This document shows, in pieces, positions 1 to 10,860 of a DNA stretch of 64,000 nucleotides (the stretch's first letter is position 1; every line of letters begins with the position of its first letter). The DNA comes from UBA2862 sp045658005 (GTDB lineage: Bacteria > Bacillota > Clostridia > Christensenellales > Aristaeellaceae). The notes beneath the pieces are model-generated. The model saw only the letters and a list, made by a program, of their open reading frames with translations. It made no database searches and was not told the DNA's origin. Position numbers and translations under genes: made by a program. The stretch covers positions 1-64,000 of the forward strand of contig JAZOUD010000133.1 of the NCBI GenBank assembly GCA_045658005.1, written 5' to 3'.

Positions 1-375
<375 letters not shown>

Positions 376-410
376 TGTGTTTATACCTCCGATTGTTATT
401 GTTGTTTTAC

Positions 411-2483
<2,073 letters not shown>

Positions 2484-2546
2484 AGTCTTTTCCTCTTTCT
2501 TTAAATCTAAACCCTGTACAGGGGATAATCTTAACAGTTCCCTATA

Positions 2547-2581
2547 GCATTATCAGCACGCATGATGCGTGCTGATAATGC
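2547..2581. repeat. Perfect 16-bp hairpin between rpsG and fusA
   Basis: Arms at 2547-2562 and 2566-2581 are exact reverse complements, with a three-base loop (TGA). On the transcribed minus strand no U-run follows, so this is not a standard intrinsic terminator. It is more likely an RNA processing or stability element, or an attenuator, inside the str operon. That role is inferred from position and structure only. Confidence 0.75.
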
Positions 2582-2612
2582 TTCTATGATATTGATCGGA
2601 CCTGCGCTTCGC

Positions 2613-3083
2613 TTACCAGCGATAGTGGGCGAAAGCCTTGTTGGCCTCAGCCATCTTGTGCATATCCTCACGGCGCTTCACGGCGTTGCCGGTGTTGTTG
2701 GCGGCATCCATGATCTCGCCGGCCAGGCGGTCAGCCATGCTCCGCTCGCCGCGCTTGCGGGCGAACATCACCAGCCAGCGCAGGGCCAGGGTCTGACGGC
2801 GCTCGGGACGGATCTCGATAGGCACCTGGTAGGTGGAGCCACCGACGCGGCGGGCCTTGACTTCCATGGCGGGCATGATGTTGGCGATGGCCTGGTTGAA
2901 GACCTCCATGGCCTCCTTGCCCGTCTTGGCGGCAACAGTATCAAAAGCATCATAGCACACGGCCTGCGCGACGCCGCGCTTGCCATCGTACATGACCTGG
3001 TTGATCAGCTTGGTAATGATGGTCGTTCCATATACCGGATCCGGAAGCACTTCGCGCTTCGGGATAAAACCACGTCTGGGCAT
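2613..3083 (-). CDS. rpsG: 30S ribosomal protein S7
   Basis: Primary 16S rRNA binding protein that nucleates the 30S head. From the ATG at 3081-3083 it is 156 residues, the standard bacterial length, beginning MPRRGFIPKREVLPDPVYG and containing GGSTYQVPIEIRPERRQTLA. An in-frame GTG nine bases upstream is less likely, because the AGGAG site is 8 bases from the ATG. It lies between rpsL and fusA, the conserved str order. Confidence 0.98.
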   Translation of the reverse strand: MPRRGFIPKREVLPDPVYGTTIITKLINQVMYDGKRGVAQAVCYDAFDTVAAKTGKEAMEVFNQAIANIMPAMEVKARRVGGSTYQVPIEIRPERRQTLALRWLVMFARKRGERSMADRLAGEIMDAANNTGNAVKRREDMHKMAEANKAFAHYRW

Positions 3084-3267
3084 GTTTTTCACTCCTAATC
3101 TATATTCGGACGTTAAGTGAACGAGAGACAGGTAAAAGCTTACGCGAAAGTTGGCGCTTTCGCCTTCGCCCGGTTTCGTTGATCCTTTCGCATATTCCCA
3201 CGTTCCAAATGGACCATGCGTTCAGACCGCCAAAGCCGTTTTCACCAATGTAAGGGAAGGATTACCC

Positions 3268-3642
3268 TTACTTCTTCGGACGCTTCGCGCCGTAGAGGGA
3301 GCGGCCCTGCATACGCTTGGCAACGCCAGCTGCGTCCAGAGCGCCGCGGATGATGTGGTAACGCACGCCAGGGAGATCGCGGACCTTGCCGCCGCGGATC
3401 AGCACAACCGAGTGCTCCTGCAGGTTGTGGCCGATACCCGGGATGTAGCAGGTACCTTCGATGTTGTTCGTCAGACGAACGCGCGCAATTTTACGCAAAG
3501 CGGAATTCGGCTTCTTGGGGGTCTGCGTCTTGACGGACATGCAGACGCCGCGCTTCTGCGGACAGGACTGCAGAATCGGGGAATTCGACTTGCTGGTTAC
3601 CTTTTCTCTACCCTTGCGGATCAACTGATTGATCGTCGGCAT
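3268..3642 (-). CDS. rpsL: 30S ribosomal protein S12, with Arg at the streptomycin-resistance position
   Basis: Decoding-centre protein, 124 residues, MPTINQLIRKGREKV start, preceded by an AGGAGGT site. Both conserved loops are present: TPKKPNSALRK with the usual Lys43, and RGGKVRDLPGVRYH. In the second loop residue 88 (codon CGC, 3379-3381) is Arg where E. coli and most bacteria have Lys (K87 in mature E. coli numbering, K88 in M. tuberculosis). Lys-to-Arg there is a known streptomycin-resistance substitution, so this may be natural low susceptibility. That consequence is inferred. Confidence 0.98.
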   Translation of the reverse strand: MPTINQLIRKGREKVTSKSNSPILQSCPQKRGVCMSVKTQTPKKPNSALRKIARVRLTNNIEGTCYIPGIGHNLQEHSVVLIRGGKVRDLPGVRYHIIRGALDAAGVAKRMQGRSLYGAKRPKK

Positions 3643-3732
3643 TGAAGAAAAGCACCTCCTGAACTATTATGGATCTTCTTTAGCCTCTATATACACTTCC
3701 GCAACCCTGGAAGGACATAGCAATGATGAAAA

Positions 3733-3975
3733 CTATTTCCGAATGCCGGCGGAGGCGGTCCTGACCTCTATGCCGCAGGCCTCGCCCAGCTGCTTCATGG
3801 TATCCACCTCGACCATGCGCACGCCGGCTGCGTTGCAGGCCTGGCGCACCTGGCGCACGATGAACAGATCGGCATCCCGGGCAATGTAGGCTTCGGCGAT
3901 TTCGCCCGCCTGAATCGCCCGAACGAGCCTGCGCGTACCGACGACCTTATTGGCATTCTTCAGCTTTTCAAGCAT
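3733..3975 (-). CDS. L7Ae-family ribosomal protein (YbxF-like)
   Basis: 80-residue RNA-binding protein of the L7Ae/L30e/Gadd45 family, which recognises kink-turn RNA; related Firmicute genes sit just before rpsL. The start MLEKLKNANKVVGTRRLVRAI is chosen because GGGAGG lies 8 bases upstream; the frame is open 19 codons further but without a ribosome site. The core IARDADLFIVRQVRQACNAAG and the VDTMKQLGEACGI segment fit the family. It is the first gene of the str operon here. The rpoB-rpoC genes that often precede it are replaced by a diguanylate cyclase gene. Confidence 0.88.
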   Translation of the reverse strand: MLEKLKNANKVVGTRRLVRAIQAGEIAEAYIARDADLFIVRQVRQACNAAGVRMVEVDTMKQLGEACGIEVRTASAGIRK

Positions 3976-4022
3976 CGGCGCACGCCTCCCTGAACGATTC
4001 TTCATTGCACTCGAACTCATAA

Positions 4023-4051
4023 ATAATACCATTTACGGGCCTTTGTGTCAA
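4023..4051 (-). promoter_or_regulatory. SigA-type promoter of the str operon
   Basis: On the minus strand: TTGACA (4046-4051), 17-base spacer, TATTAT (4023-4028). Predicted start is near 4016, about 40 bases before the L7Ae-like start codon. It should drive L7Ae-rpsL-rpsG-fusA-tuf. Confidence 0.85.
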
Positions 4052-4166
4052 GCAAAAAACGCCGCAATTCAGGCCTTTTTATGAATTTTAACCTGCCATA
4101 CAGCGAGCGTCCGGCCTGTCCCGACACGTGGATTCACATCACGGTTCGACCCGGCGAAGGACAGCC

Positions 4167-5114
4167 TCATCCCCGACCCTCGATATGGCTGCGGTGGCGG
4201 GCGGCGCTTTCCCGGCTGGGCACATGATCCCGGTCAAAGGCGCCACCCAGGAATTGGTTCTTGCCGCTCTCCTTGGCGCCGTACAGCATCTCATCGGCCT
4301 GCATGATCATGCTGCGCAGTTGGGGAACGGACTCCGGAACGCCGCACACATAGCCGCCGGAAAACCGGATATTGGCTGCCTCCAGCTGCTGTTTCGCATG
4401 CTCGCAGCAGTCCTTGAAGGCCGCCTCCGTCTCGTTCTCCGCGATAATCAGGAATTCATCGCCGCCGTAGCGGTAGCAATTGCTGGTTCGGAAGCTGTCC
4501 GTCAGTGCCTTGCCGACGGCAGTGAGCATCCTGTCGCCAAAGGCGTGGCCCTTCGTATCATTGAGACTTTTGAAATCGTCCATGTCCAGGAAGCCCACGA
4601 CCAGCGGGATGCCTACATACAGTTCAAAATCCTGCCGCAGGGCGTAGCGGTTGCGCAGGTTGGTCAGGGAATCCCTGGTCGCCATGGCCTTGAGCTGGTT
4701 GTTGACCTTCTCCAGCTCTTCATTGGTCTGCGCAAGGCGTTCGTTCGTCTTCACCAGCTCGTCGTTGACCGCCTTCAGCTGATCCTCCGCCCGATCCCGG
4801 TTCCGCTTCAGCAGGGCCACACTGAAGAAGTTGATGAACACGCCCAGCGCGACGACGATGATCTTGTGCAGGTTCACATCGGTAAAGCGTATGAAGCTGT
4901 GGCCTGTAGAGAAAAAGAACAGCGAATAGCCCAGCATCAGCGCCGCGCAGATCGCGCCTGGCACTGTGCCCCCGATGCTGGTGGAGAGCACCAGCGCGGC
5001 AACGAGTATCATATTCGGATTCGGTACGTTGAACGTGTATACAAAGATGATCAGCACGATCATCATGATCGAAAAGATGATTGAATAACCGATGACGGGC
5101 CTTTGCTTGAGCAT
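4167..5114 (-). CDS. Membrane-bound diguanylate cyclase (GGDEF)
   Basis: Predicted to make cyclic di-GMP from two GTP. 315 residues. Hydrophobic helices occupy roughly residues 9-102, followed by a coiled coil (about 105-145, ELVKTNERLAQTNEELEKVN) and the GGDEF domain (about 146-290) with the intact active site RYGGDEF at 215-221 and the DMDDFKSLND metal/nucleotide segment. The RxxD inhibitory site normally five residues before GGDEF is absent; the stretch is FRTS. AGAAGG lies upstream of the ATG. It is divergent from the next cyclase gene. The N-terminal sensor is not a family I recognise. Confidence 0.9.
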   Translation of the reverse strand: MLKQRPVIGYSIIFSIMMIVLIIFVYTFNVPNPNMILVAALVLSTSIGGTVPGAICAALMLGYSLFFFSTGHSFIRFTDVNLHKIIVVALGVFINFFSVALLKRNRDRAEDQLKAVNDELVKTNERLAQTNEELEKVNNQLKAMATRDSLTNLRNRYALRQDFELYVGIPLVVGFLDMDDFKSLNDTKGHAFGDRMLTAVGKALTDSFRTSNCYRYGGDEFLIIAENETEAAFKDCCEHAKQQLEAANIRFSGGYVCGVPESVPQLRSMIMQADEMLYGAKESGKNQFLGGAFDRDHVPSRESAARHRSHIEGRG

Positions 5115-5478
5115 CGCAGGTATACCTTCTTTGCTTCTTATCTTCCATCGTTTTTAATGACACGCCGGACGCCGGTTCTTTGAGCCTGCGCACCCACTTT
5201 GCCTTGATTATCTTAATACTCAGAACGGAATAAGTCAATATCAATTCTGGAATCCACGCGCTAATTTGTTATTTCATTGTTGCTTTCCAGGCAATTATAT
5301 GGTAAAATGTAGTTATAGTGCTGGTTTGTGTATTTGCAATCGTTCAGCTGCGGCGGCTTGAAGGCCGCCGCCGAAGGAACAAGCCGGTTCGGAACGGACG
5401 GTTGCCCGCAAGCCTTCACCCTGTCCCTGTGTACATGACTGCCGGCTCACGCTCCCGACCTTCATTCGGTGGATCAAT
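5115..5478. promoter_or_regulatory. Divergent intergenic region with two promoters and a structured leader
   Basis: Minus strand: TTGACT (5233-5238), 17 bases, TAAGAT (5210-5215), for the cyclase at 4167-5114. Plus strand: TTGCTT (5280-5285), 17 bases, TAAAAT (5303-5308), for the cyclase at 5479. The plus transcript would have a GC-rich leader of about 165 bases with an 8-bp hairpin (5350-5357 with 5364-5371) and further self-complementary segments. I compared it by eye with the GEMM cyclic di-GMP riboswitch and did not find the conserved core. Confidence 0.6.
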
Positions 5479-6555
5479 ATGAATTTTCTTTCAGATTTCC
5501 TCCATCAGGAGGTTCCCAAATCAGGCGGCGCAATGCCCGCATATTACCGAAAGGCGCTGTTTATCAGCGAGATCATACTCGCCGCCTACTTCCTGGCGAG
5601 CGTGGTTCTGTTGATATTCACGACAGGTACCTGGCTTTGGCCGCCCGTCATCATATTGACGGCCACCGTGTTTTGCATCCTGAACATCGACCGCATGAAC
5701 GCGCGGATCAACCTGGTCTGCTTTGCCGCGATCATCGGCGGGTGGCTGGCCTGGTTCGTCCATCGCTTTGGCTGGTCTGCGGGGAGCCCGAATATCCTCG
5801 TACCCCTACTGCCGCTCGTCTTTTTCAATATCTACGAGCGTCCCGTTGGCAAGCTCATCTATTCCCTTGCGCTGGTGGCCTTCAGGGTGTTGCTGTTCGC
5901 CTGGTCCCTGCGGCACACCCCCGTCGAAGCGCTGGACCACACCGACAACCTCGTCTTTCAGATCGTCAACAGCATCGTGCCGCTGCTGATCCTGATGGTC
6001 GATTGCATACTGTTCAGCTCCAGCGTACAGGCCAGCGAGCGGGCGCTGACCATCAACAACCAGGTGCTGCACAGGGAAGCGGGCACCGATCCCCTCACTG
6101 GCCTGCCCAACCGCCGCGCGCTGCTGGACGAGATCGAGCAGCTCCTGCGCGACAATCCCGACAGTCAGTTCAGCGTCGCCATCGCGGATATCGATTTCTT
6201 CAAGAAGGTCAACGACACCTACGGCCACAACTGTGGCGACGAGACGCTGAAGGCGCTGGCCACGCTGTTCATGGAAGCCGCCGGAGATAAATACAGGCTA
6301 TGCCGCTGGGGCGGCGAGGAATTCTGCTTCTTCCTGCCAGGAATGAACATCGACGAAGCCGGCCAGGAGATGAACGATCTGAACATCGCCGTGCGCCATA
6401 AAAAGCTGCGCTTCGGGGAAACCGACTATACCGTCACGATCACCATAGGCGTCGAGGAGAACGACTTTCATTCCACATTGGAACAAATATTGGACCGGGC
6501 CGACCGCAAGCTGTACATGGGAAAGGTGGGCGGCAGGGACCGGGTGGTGATATGA
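5479..6555 (+). CDS. Membrane-bound diguanylate cyclase (GGEEF)
   Basis: 358 residues. About six hydrophobic segments between residues 25 and 185 form an integral membrane sensor, followed by a GGDEF domain with DPLTGLPNRRAL, ADIDFFKKVND and the active site RWGGEEF (276-282). No RxxD inhibitory site is visible before GGEEF. The ATG at 5479 has only a weak GGTGG site; a second ATG at 5533 has AGGAGG but about 20 bases away, so the first is preferred. The membrane part resembles the general 6-TM sensors often fused to GGDEF and gives no clue to the signal. Confidence 0.9.
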   Translation: MNFLSDFLHQEVPKSGGAMPAYYRKALFISEIILAAYFLASVVLLIFTTGTWLWPPVIILTATVFCILNIDRMNARINLVCFAAIIGGWLAWFVHRFGWSAGSPNILVPLLPLVFFNIYERPVGKLIYSLALVAFRVLLFAWSLRHTPVEALDHTDNLVFQIVNSIVPLLILMVDCILFSSSVQASERALTINNQVLHREAGTDPLTGLPNRRALLDEIEQLLRDNPDSQFSVAIADIDFFKKVNDTYGHNCGDETLKALATLFMEAAGDKYRLCRWGGEEFCFFLPGMNIDEAGQEMNDLNIAVRHKKLRFGETDYTVTITIGVEENDFHSTLEQILDRADRKLYMGKVGGRDRVVI

Positions 6556-6618
6556 TCCATGTACCGATAATTGCAGGGGCTGTCCGCCGGACAGCCCCTG
6601 CATTCAATTATGCCTATC

Positions 6619-8376
6619 TCACAGCGCGGCCCGCTTGATCGTATTGCGGCCGTCCTCCTTGGCGCGGTACAGCGCGTCGTCCACCGCCTTGTAGATGGCC
6701 TTTCGGTCCAGGTCCCTGCCGCCGCTGACCGTGATCACGCCCTGGCTGATGGTCAGGTGGCCGATGTAGGGGAAGATGTGTTGATCGACCGCGCGGCGCA
6801 GGCGCTCGGCAAAGGCCATGACCTTTTCATCATCCATATCCGGCAGCAGTATGAAGAACTCCTCGCCGCCCCAGCGACCGATCTGGGCCCCTTCATAGCC
6901 GATGACCGAGGTGTTCATGATACCGGCAATCTCCTGAAGGGTCATGTCGCCCACATCATGGCCGTGGTTGTCGTTGATCTTCTTGAAGAAGTCCAGATCC
7001 AGCATGGCCAGGGAGACCTGTCCTTCCCCATCCAACGCGTCATTGATCATCTGCTCGATCTTGCCGCGGTTGTACAGGCCCGTCAACGCGTCCCGCTCAG
7101 CCATGAACTTCAGCTTGTTGTGGGCCCGCTGCAGCTCGCCCATGGTGGTGTAGACCAGCCGGGTCAGCCGCCGCAGCACCGAGGCCTGGCCCTGGAGCAC
7201 CGTGTCGTCCACGCGGATCTCAGGCAGCTGGGCCTCGGGGGCATCGCCCTCGCGCATGCCGATGGAGAGCATCGTGATGTTGTTCTCACCCAGCTCGCCG
7301 GTGCGCTCATTGCGCAGGATCTCGCCCCAGGTATGGAAGCCCGAGGTGCAGCACATCTGCGCGAAGGGCGTCATCTCCATGTCCACGAAATCCTCCCAGA
7401 AGGTCTTGCGCACCACGCAGGAGTACAGCAGCACCGCCTGAGGCTTGAAGCGGCGCAGGACCTCCAGGCGCTCGTTGACCTTTTCGACGATGTTGGAGGG
7501 GTCGCCGTAGGTCAGGTTGATGTCCATGCCCTCGGTGACAAAGCCGTGCAGCCAGAAGGAGCCGTCCTCCTCGATGTGCACCACGCTGCGCAGCCGGTCC
7601 TCGCCGTTCTGCCGCGCCATCAGCGGAAATTCGAAGGCCTCCTCGGCGTTGTCGTGCTCCTTGCGATCGATCTGGAGAAATTTCTCGTAGATCTCCGCTG
7701 CCGGCCTGCCGTCCAGCTCGATCAGGTGCTTGCCCTGGGCCTTTGTCACCTTGAAGGGCATGCCCAGGGGCACCCAGCCGATGGACTTGTCCATGTCGAA
7801 GTGCAGGTCCATGCCGGCATAGGTGACGATCAGCATCGAATTGTACATCGCGCCGGTGGCGTCGAATATGAAATGCTCCGGCGAGTTCAGCTTGTGCCCG
7901 CCGGGATACCCGCCGAAGATGCGAATGCCCCTGCGGCATCTGCTGATCTCGGCATACATATGCTCGGTGTCCATCTCCGTGCCGGGGAAAAGCATCTCAG
8001 CGGCCTGAAGCTCCGGTATGGCGTCCAGGGCCTCGCGAATGCGAATGCCCGTGGCCACCTCGTTGCCCTTGACATCGTCGAAGCGAAGTATCCCCACCTC
8101 CGAGTTTTCAAACAGCATGGCGCTGACGAGTATACCCCGCCGGATCATGCGCCCATCCTTGATCTCGCCCGCGGACATGCTGCCCACGATCAGCTTCGTA
8201 TCGCAATACGCCTGCAGCTCGCCGCAGGCGGAGACCACCAGTGCCTCGTCGGGGATGCCGCTGAATACATGCAGGAGCAGGCACCTGTAATCTCCAGCCT
8301 GTCTTTCGCGGACGACATCGGCCATCTGCTCCGCAATCGGCATATTCAGGTTCAGTTCGACCAGCATCTGCTTCAT
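6619..8376 (-). CDS. FIST domain - GGDEF fusion (soluble diguanylate cyclase)
   Basis: 585 residues with no membrane segment. Residues about 20-220 match the FIST N domain and about 225-385 FIST_C (TSGFHTWGEILRNER is typical). A linker follows, then a GGDEF domain with RDALTGLYNRGK, LDLDFFKKINDNHG and RWGGEEF near residue 505. FIST domains are thought to bind small ligands such as amino acids, so this should be a cytoplasmic ligand-controlled cyclase. The ATG at 8374-8376 is preferred because GGAGG lies 8 bases upstream; an ATG five codons earlier overlaps that site. No RxxD site is seen. It converges with the preceding cyclase gene. Confidence 0.92.
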   Translation of the reverse strand: MKQMLVELNLNMPIAEQMADVVRERQAGDYRCLLLHVFSGIPDEALVVSACGELQAYCDTKLIVGSMSAGEIKDGRMIRRGILVSAMLFENSEVGILRFDDVKGNEVATGIRIREALDAIPELQAAEMLFPGTEMDTEHMYAEISRCRRGIRIFGGYPGGHKLNSPEHFIFDATGAMYNSMLIVTYAGMDLHFDMDKSIGWVPLGMPFKVTKAQGKHLIELDGRPAAEIYEKFLQIDRKEHDNAEEAFEFPLMARQNGEDRLRSVVHIEEDGSFWLHGFVTEGMDINLTYGDPSNIVEKVNERLEVLRRFKPQAVLLYSCVVRKTFWEDFVDMEMTPFAQMCCTSGFHTWGEILRNERTGELGENNITMLSIGMREGDAPEAQLPEIRVDDTVLQGQASVLRRLTRLVYTTMGELQRAHNKLKFMAERDALTGLYNRGKIEQMINDALDGEGQVSLAMLDLDFFKKINDNHGHDVGDMTLQEIAGIMNTSVIGYEGAQIGRWGGEEFFILLPDMDDEKVMAFAERLRRAVDQHIFPYIGHLTISQGVITVSGGRDLDRKAIYKAVDDALYRAKEDGRNTIKRAAL

Positions 8377-8583
8377 CGTAGCATCCTCCATTTTACAGAT
8401 TCGATACCTCGCTGTTACATTATAACACGATAGCGATCATTTTGTCTATATAATAAATATTTAATTCATCAATTTCTTTTTTTGCCGCAATTCCATCACG
8501 CCTGCGCCATCAATGTCTTGAACACGTGTTCCGGTTATGTTATAATGGTAACCGACGATAAAATAACCGAAAGGAATAAAACT

Positions 8584-9135
8584 ATGGCATATTTGCAAAG
8601 CAAAGTCACCTGCCGGGAGATTGTCAGCCCGCCAAGGATCGTCGACGAGGCCGCGACACGGGAAAAATACCGGCAGCTGACCCTTCGGCTGATCGAGGAT
8701 GGGCGGACCATCACCACGATGGAGAGCTGTACGAGCGGACAGGTCGCCTCGCTGATCACCGACACGGAGGGCGCGTCCGCCGTGATGCCGGGAGCCTTCG
8801 TCACCTATTCCAACGCGGCCAAGGTCCGCATGGGTGTGCCCGCCGAAACCATCGAGACCTTCGGCGTCTACTCTGCCCAGACCGCATCGGCCATGGCCCG
8901 CGCCTGCCGGGAGAACTGTGGCACGGACATCGGCGTCGGCGTCACCGGCACCTTCGGGAATGTCGACCCCAACAATGCGGACAGCGCGCCGGGCGAGGTC
9001 TATTTTGCCATAGACGCAGCCGACGAAACGACGGTCTGGCACTGCGCGGTGCCCGCTCAGCCTTCAAGGCTCGCCTATAAGCTCTACATGGCGGACGTGA
9101 TCGCCGATCGGGTGCTGGCCCTTGACGACAAGTAA
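8584..9135 (+). CDS. CinA C-terminal domain protein (PncC-type nicotinamide-nucleotide amidohydrolase)
   Basis: 183 residues. The core ITTMESCTSGQVASLITDTEGAS, VMPGAFVTYSNAAK and GVGVTGTFG matches the stand-alone CinA C-terminal family, which deamidates NMN to nicotinic acid mononucleotide in the pyridine nucleotide salvage cycle. The start MAYLQSKVTC at 8584 follows an AAAGGA site; the frame is open upstream but lacks a ribosome site. The N-terminal 35 residues are longer than in minimal PncC. A HAD phosphatase follows 31 bases later on the same strand. Confidence 0.85.
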   Translation: MAYLQSKVTCREIVSPPRIVDEAATREKYRQLTLRLIEDGRTITTMESCTSGQVASLITDTEGASAVMPGAFVTYSNAAKVRMGVPAETIETFGVYSAQTASAMARACRENCGTDIGVGVTGTFGNVDPNNADSAPGEVYFAIDAADETTVWHCAVPAQPSRLAYKLYMADVIADRVLALDDK

Positions 9136-9166
9136 ACACATGATCTTAATGACAGGAGACATGACG

Positions 9167-9805
9167 ATGAAAGCGATTCTTTTTGACATGGACGGCGTAT
9201 TGATCGACTCGGAAACCCTGATGGCCAAATCGGGCATACTTGCCCTGCGGGACTACGGCCTGGACCCCAAGCCCGAGGACTTCATTCCCTTCGTGGGCCA
9301 GGGCGAGGAAAAGTACATCGGGGGCGTGGCCCAAAAGTACGGCCTGGCCTACGACCCCGCCATGAAATCCCTGGCCTACCACTACTACGGCCAGTATGTG
9401 GAGACGGAGGCCACCGTGCCCGGAGACGTGCACTGGGTGCTGACCTCACTCAAGGAGAAGGGTTACAGGATCGCGGTGTGCACCTCCGCCGACTACGCGA
9501 AGGTGGTGCACAACCTGCGGGCCATCGGGCTGTCCGAGGACTTCTTTGACGCCTTCGTGACCGGTGACAAGATCCAGAACCTGAAGCCCAACCCGGAGAT
9601 CTACCTGACGGGCGCAAAGCTGACCGATACCAGGCCGAACGACTGCCTGGTGGTGGAGGACGCCCCCAGCGGCATCAAGGCCGCCCATGCCGGGGGCATG
9701 AAGGCCGTGGGCATCACCTCCAGCTTTACGGAGGACTACCTGGTGGCGCAGAGCCATCCGGACTACATCATCCACGAGCTGGGAGAGCTGCTGGATCTCG
9801 TGTAA
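9167..9805 (+). CDS. HAD-superfamily hydrolase (beta-phosphoglucomutase/phosphatase-like)
   Basis: 212 residues. HAD motif I is FDMDGVLID (nucleophile and acid/base Asp), motif II CTSADYAKV, motif III the Lys in KPNPEIYL, and motif IV VVEDAPSGIKAA. A cap domain lies between motifs I and II, as in subfamily IA (PGMB/GPH type). The ATG at 9167 is chosen because AGGAG is 8 bases upstream; the ATG at 9161 is too close. Substrate cannot be read from sequence. It probably shares a transcript with the upstream PncC-like gene. Confidence 0.88.
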   Translation: MKAILFDMDGVLIDSETLMAKSGILALRDYGLDPKPEDFIPFVGQGEEKYIGGVAQKYGLAYDPAMKSLAYHYYGQYVETEATVPGDVHWVLTSLKEKGYRIAVCTSADYAKVVHNLRAIGLSEDFFDAFVTGDKIQNLKPNPEIYLTGAKLTDTRPNDCLVVEDAPSGIKAAHAGGMKAVGITSSFTEDYLVAQSHPDYIIHELGELLDLV

Positions 9806-9816
9806 GCGATATACCC

Positions 9817-10860
9817 TTATCCCCGCAGCGGCAGCACGTTCACCGGCGCGATACCCAGCGCCTCCGGCAGAGGCCGGGGGCGCTTTTCCTTGGGGGTGCG
9901 CCACCACAGTGGCGGACTGTCCGGGCGCTGGCCAGCAAAGCGGAATTCCAGCACCCACTCGAAGGGCTCCTCCATGTCGCCCGCAAAGGCCACGGGAAAG
10001 CGGTTCTGCGCGACGCTTGGGCCGAAGTAGTGGGCGCGGATGCCCACGTGGGTAACGTCGCCGGCCACAGGCAGCGCCGTCTCCAGCGTGACGCCCCAAG
10101 CCGGCGCGTATAGCAGCTTCTCCCCCACCTGCCGGGCGGGGGTGATGTTCTTGCAGCCGGTCAGCGCCGCCGCCGACACCGTGCCCGGGTCGGCGAACAG
10201 CCGCTTGGTGTCCACGGGCTGCGGCGCGCAGCCCTCCGACATCACGGCGATCCGGTCGCACATGCGATAGGCCTCGTTTCGATCGTGGGTCACCAGCAGG
10301 GCCGGACGACCGTATTCCCGGAGCGACTCCAGCATGGCGATTTGCAGCTTCAGCCGCAGGTGGGCGTCAAGGGCGGAGAAGGGCTCGTCCAGCAGCAGCA
10401 GCGCCGGTCGGTTCACCAGTGCCCTCGCCAGCGCCACCCGCTGCTGCTGTCCGCCGGACAGCTGGCCGGGCCTGCGGTTTTCCAATTCCCTCAGCTGGAA
10501 AAGCTCCATCGCCTCGTCAAGGGCCCTTGCCCGCCGGGCGTTGTCCTTCTCGTGACCAAGGCCACAGAGCAGGTTCTGCCGGACCGTCATGTTGCCAAAC
10601 AGTGCGTAGTTCTGGAACAGATAGCCCACCCGTCGCGCCTGGGGCTTCAGGTCGATATGCCGGTCGGAATCAAACAGCACCCGCCCGTCCAGTTCGATTC
10701 GGCCCCGGTCCGGCCTCTCGATGCCCGCGATGCACTTCAGGGTCATGCTCTTTCCGCAGCCGGAGGGGCCCAGCAGCCCGGTGATGCCATCCGCGCACTC
10801 AAAGCAGGCCCGAAGGTGGAAATCCCCCAACCACTTTTCGATGTCGACAATCAGGCTCAT
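9817..10860 (-). CDS. modC: Molybdate-type ABC transporter ATP-binding protein
   Basis: 347 residues, start MSLIVDIEKW. Walker A is GPSGCGKSMT, the Q-loop is FQNYALFGNMT, the signature LSGGQQQRVALARAL, Walker B LLLLDEPFSALD, and the switch His is in VTHDRNEA. A C-terminal part of about 120 residues is TOBE-like, though diverged. The start codon overlaps the modB stop by four bases (ATGA), so the two are translationally coupled. Molybdate or tungstate as substrate follows from the MoxA-type binding protein and the XdhC gene in the same cluster; sulfate is less likely. Confidence 0.85.
   Translation of the reverse strand: MSLIVDIEKWLGDFHLRACFECADGITGLLGPSGCGKSMTLKCIAGIERPDRGRIELDGRVLFDSDRHIDLKPQARRVGYLFQNYALFGNMTVRQNLLCGLGHEKDNARRARALDEAMELFQLRELENRRPGQLSGGQQQRVALARALVNRPALLLLDEPFSALDAHLRLKLQIAMLESLREYGRPALLVTHDRNEAYRMCDRIAVMSEGCAPQPVDTKRLFADPGTVSAAALTGCKNITPARQVGEKLLYAPAWGVTLETALPVAGDVTHVGIRAHYFGPSVAQNRFPVAFAGDMEEPFEWVLEFRFAGQRPDSPPLWWRTPKEKRPRPLPEALGIAPVNVLPLRG

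Noticed and set aside
5315..5478. GEMM-I cyclic di-GMP riboswitch upstream of the cyclase
   Set aside because: The conserved GEMM core (ACGCAAAGCC with flanking helices) is not found; only a partial GCAAGCC string is present.
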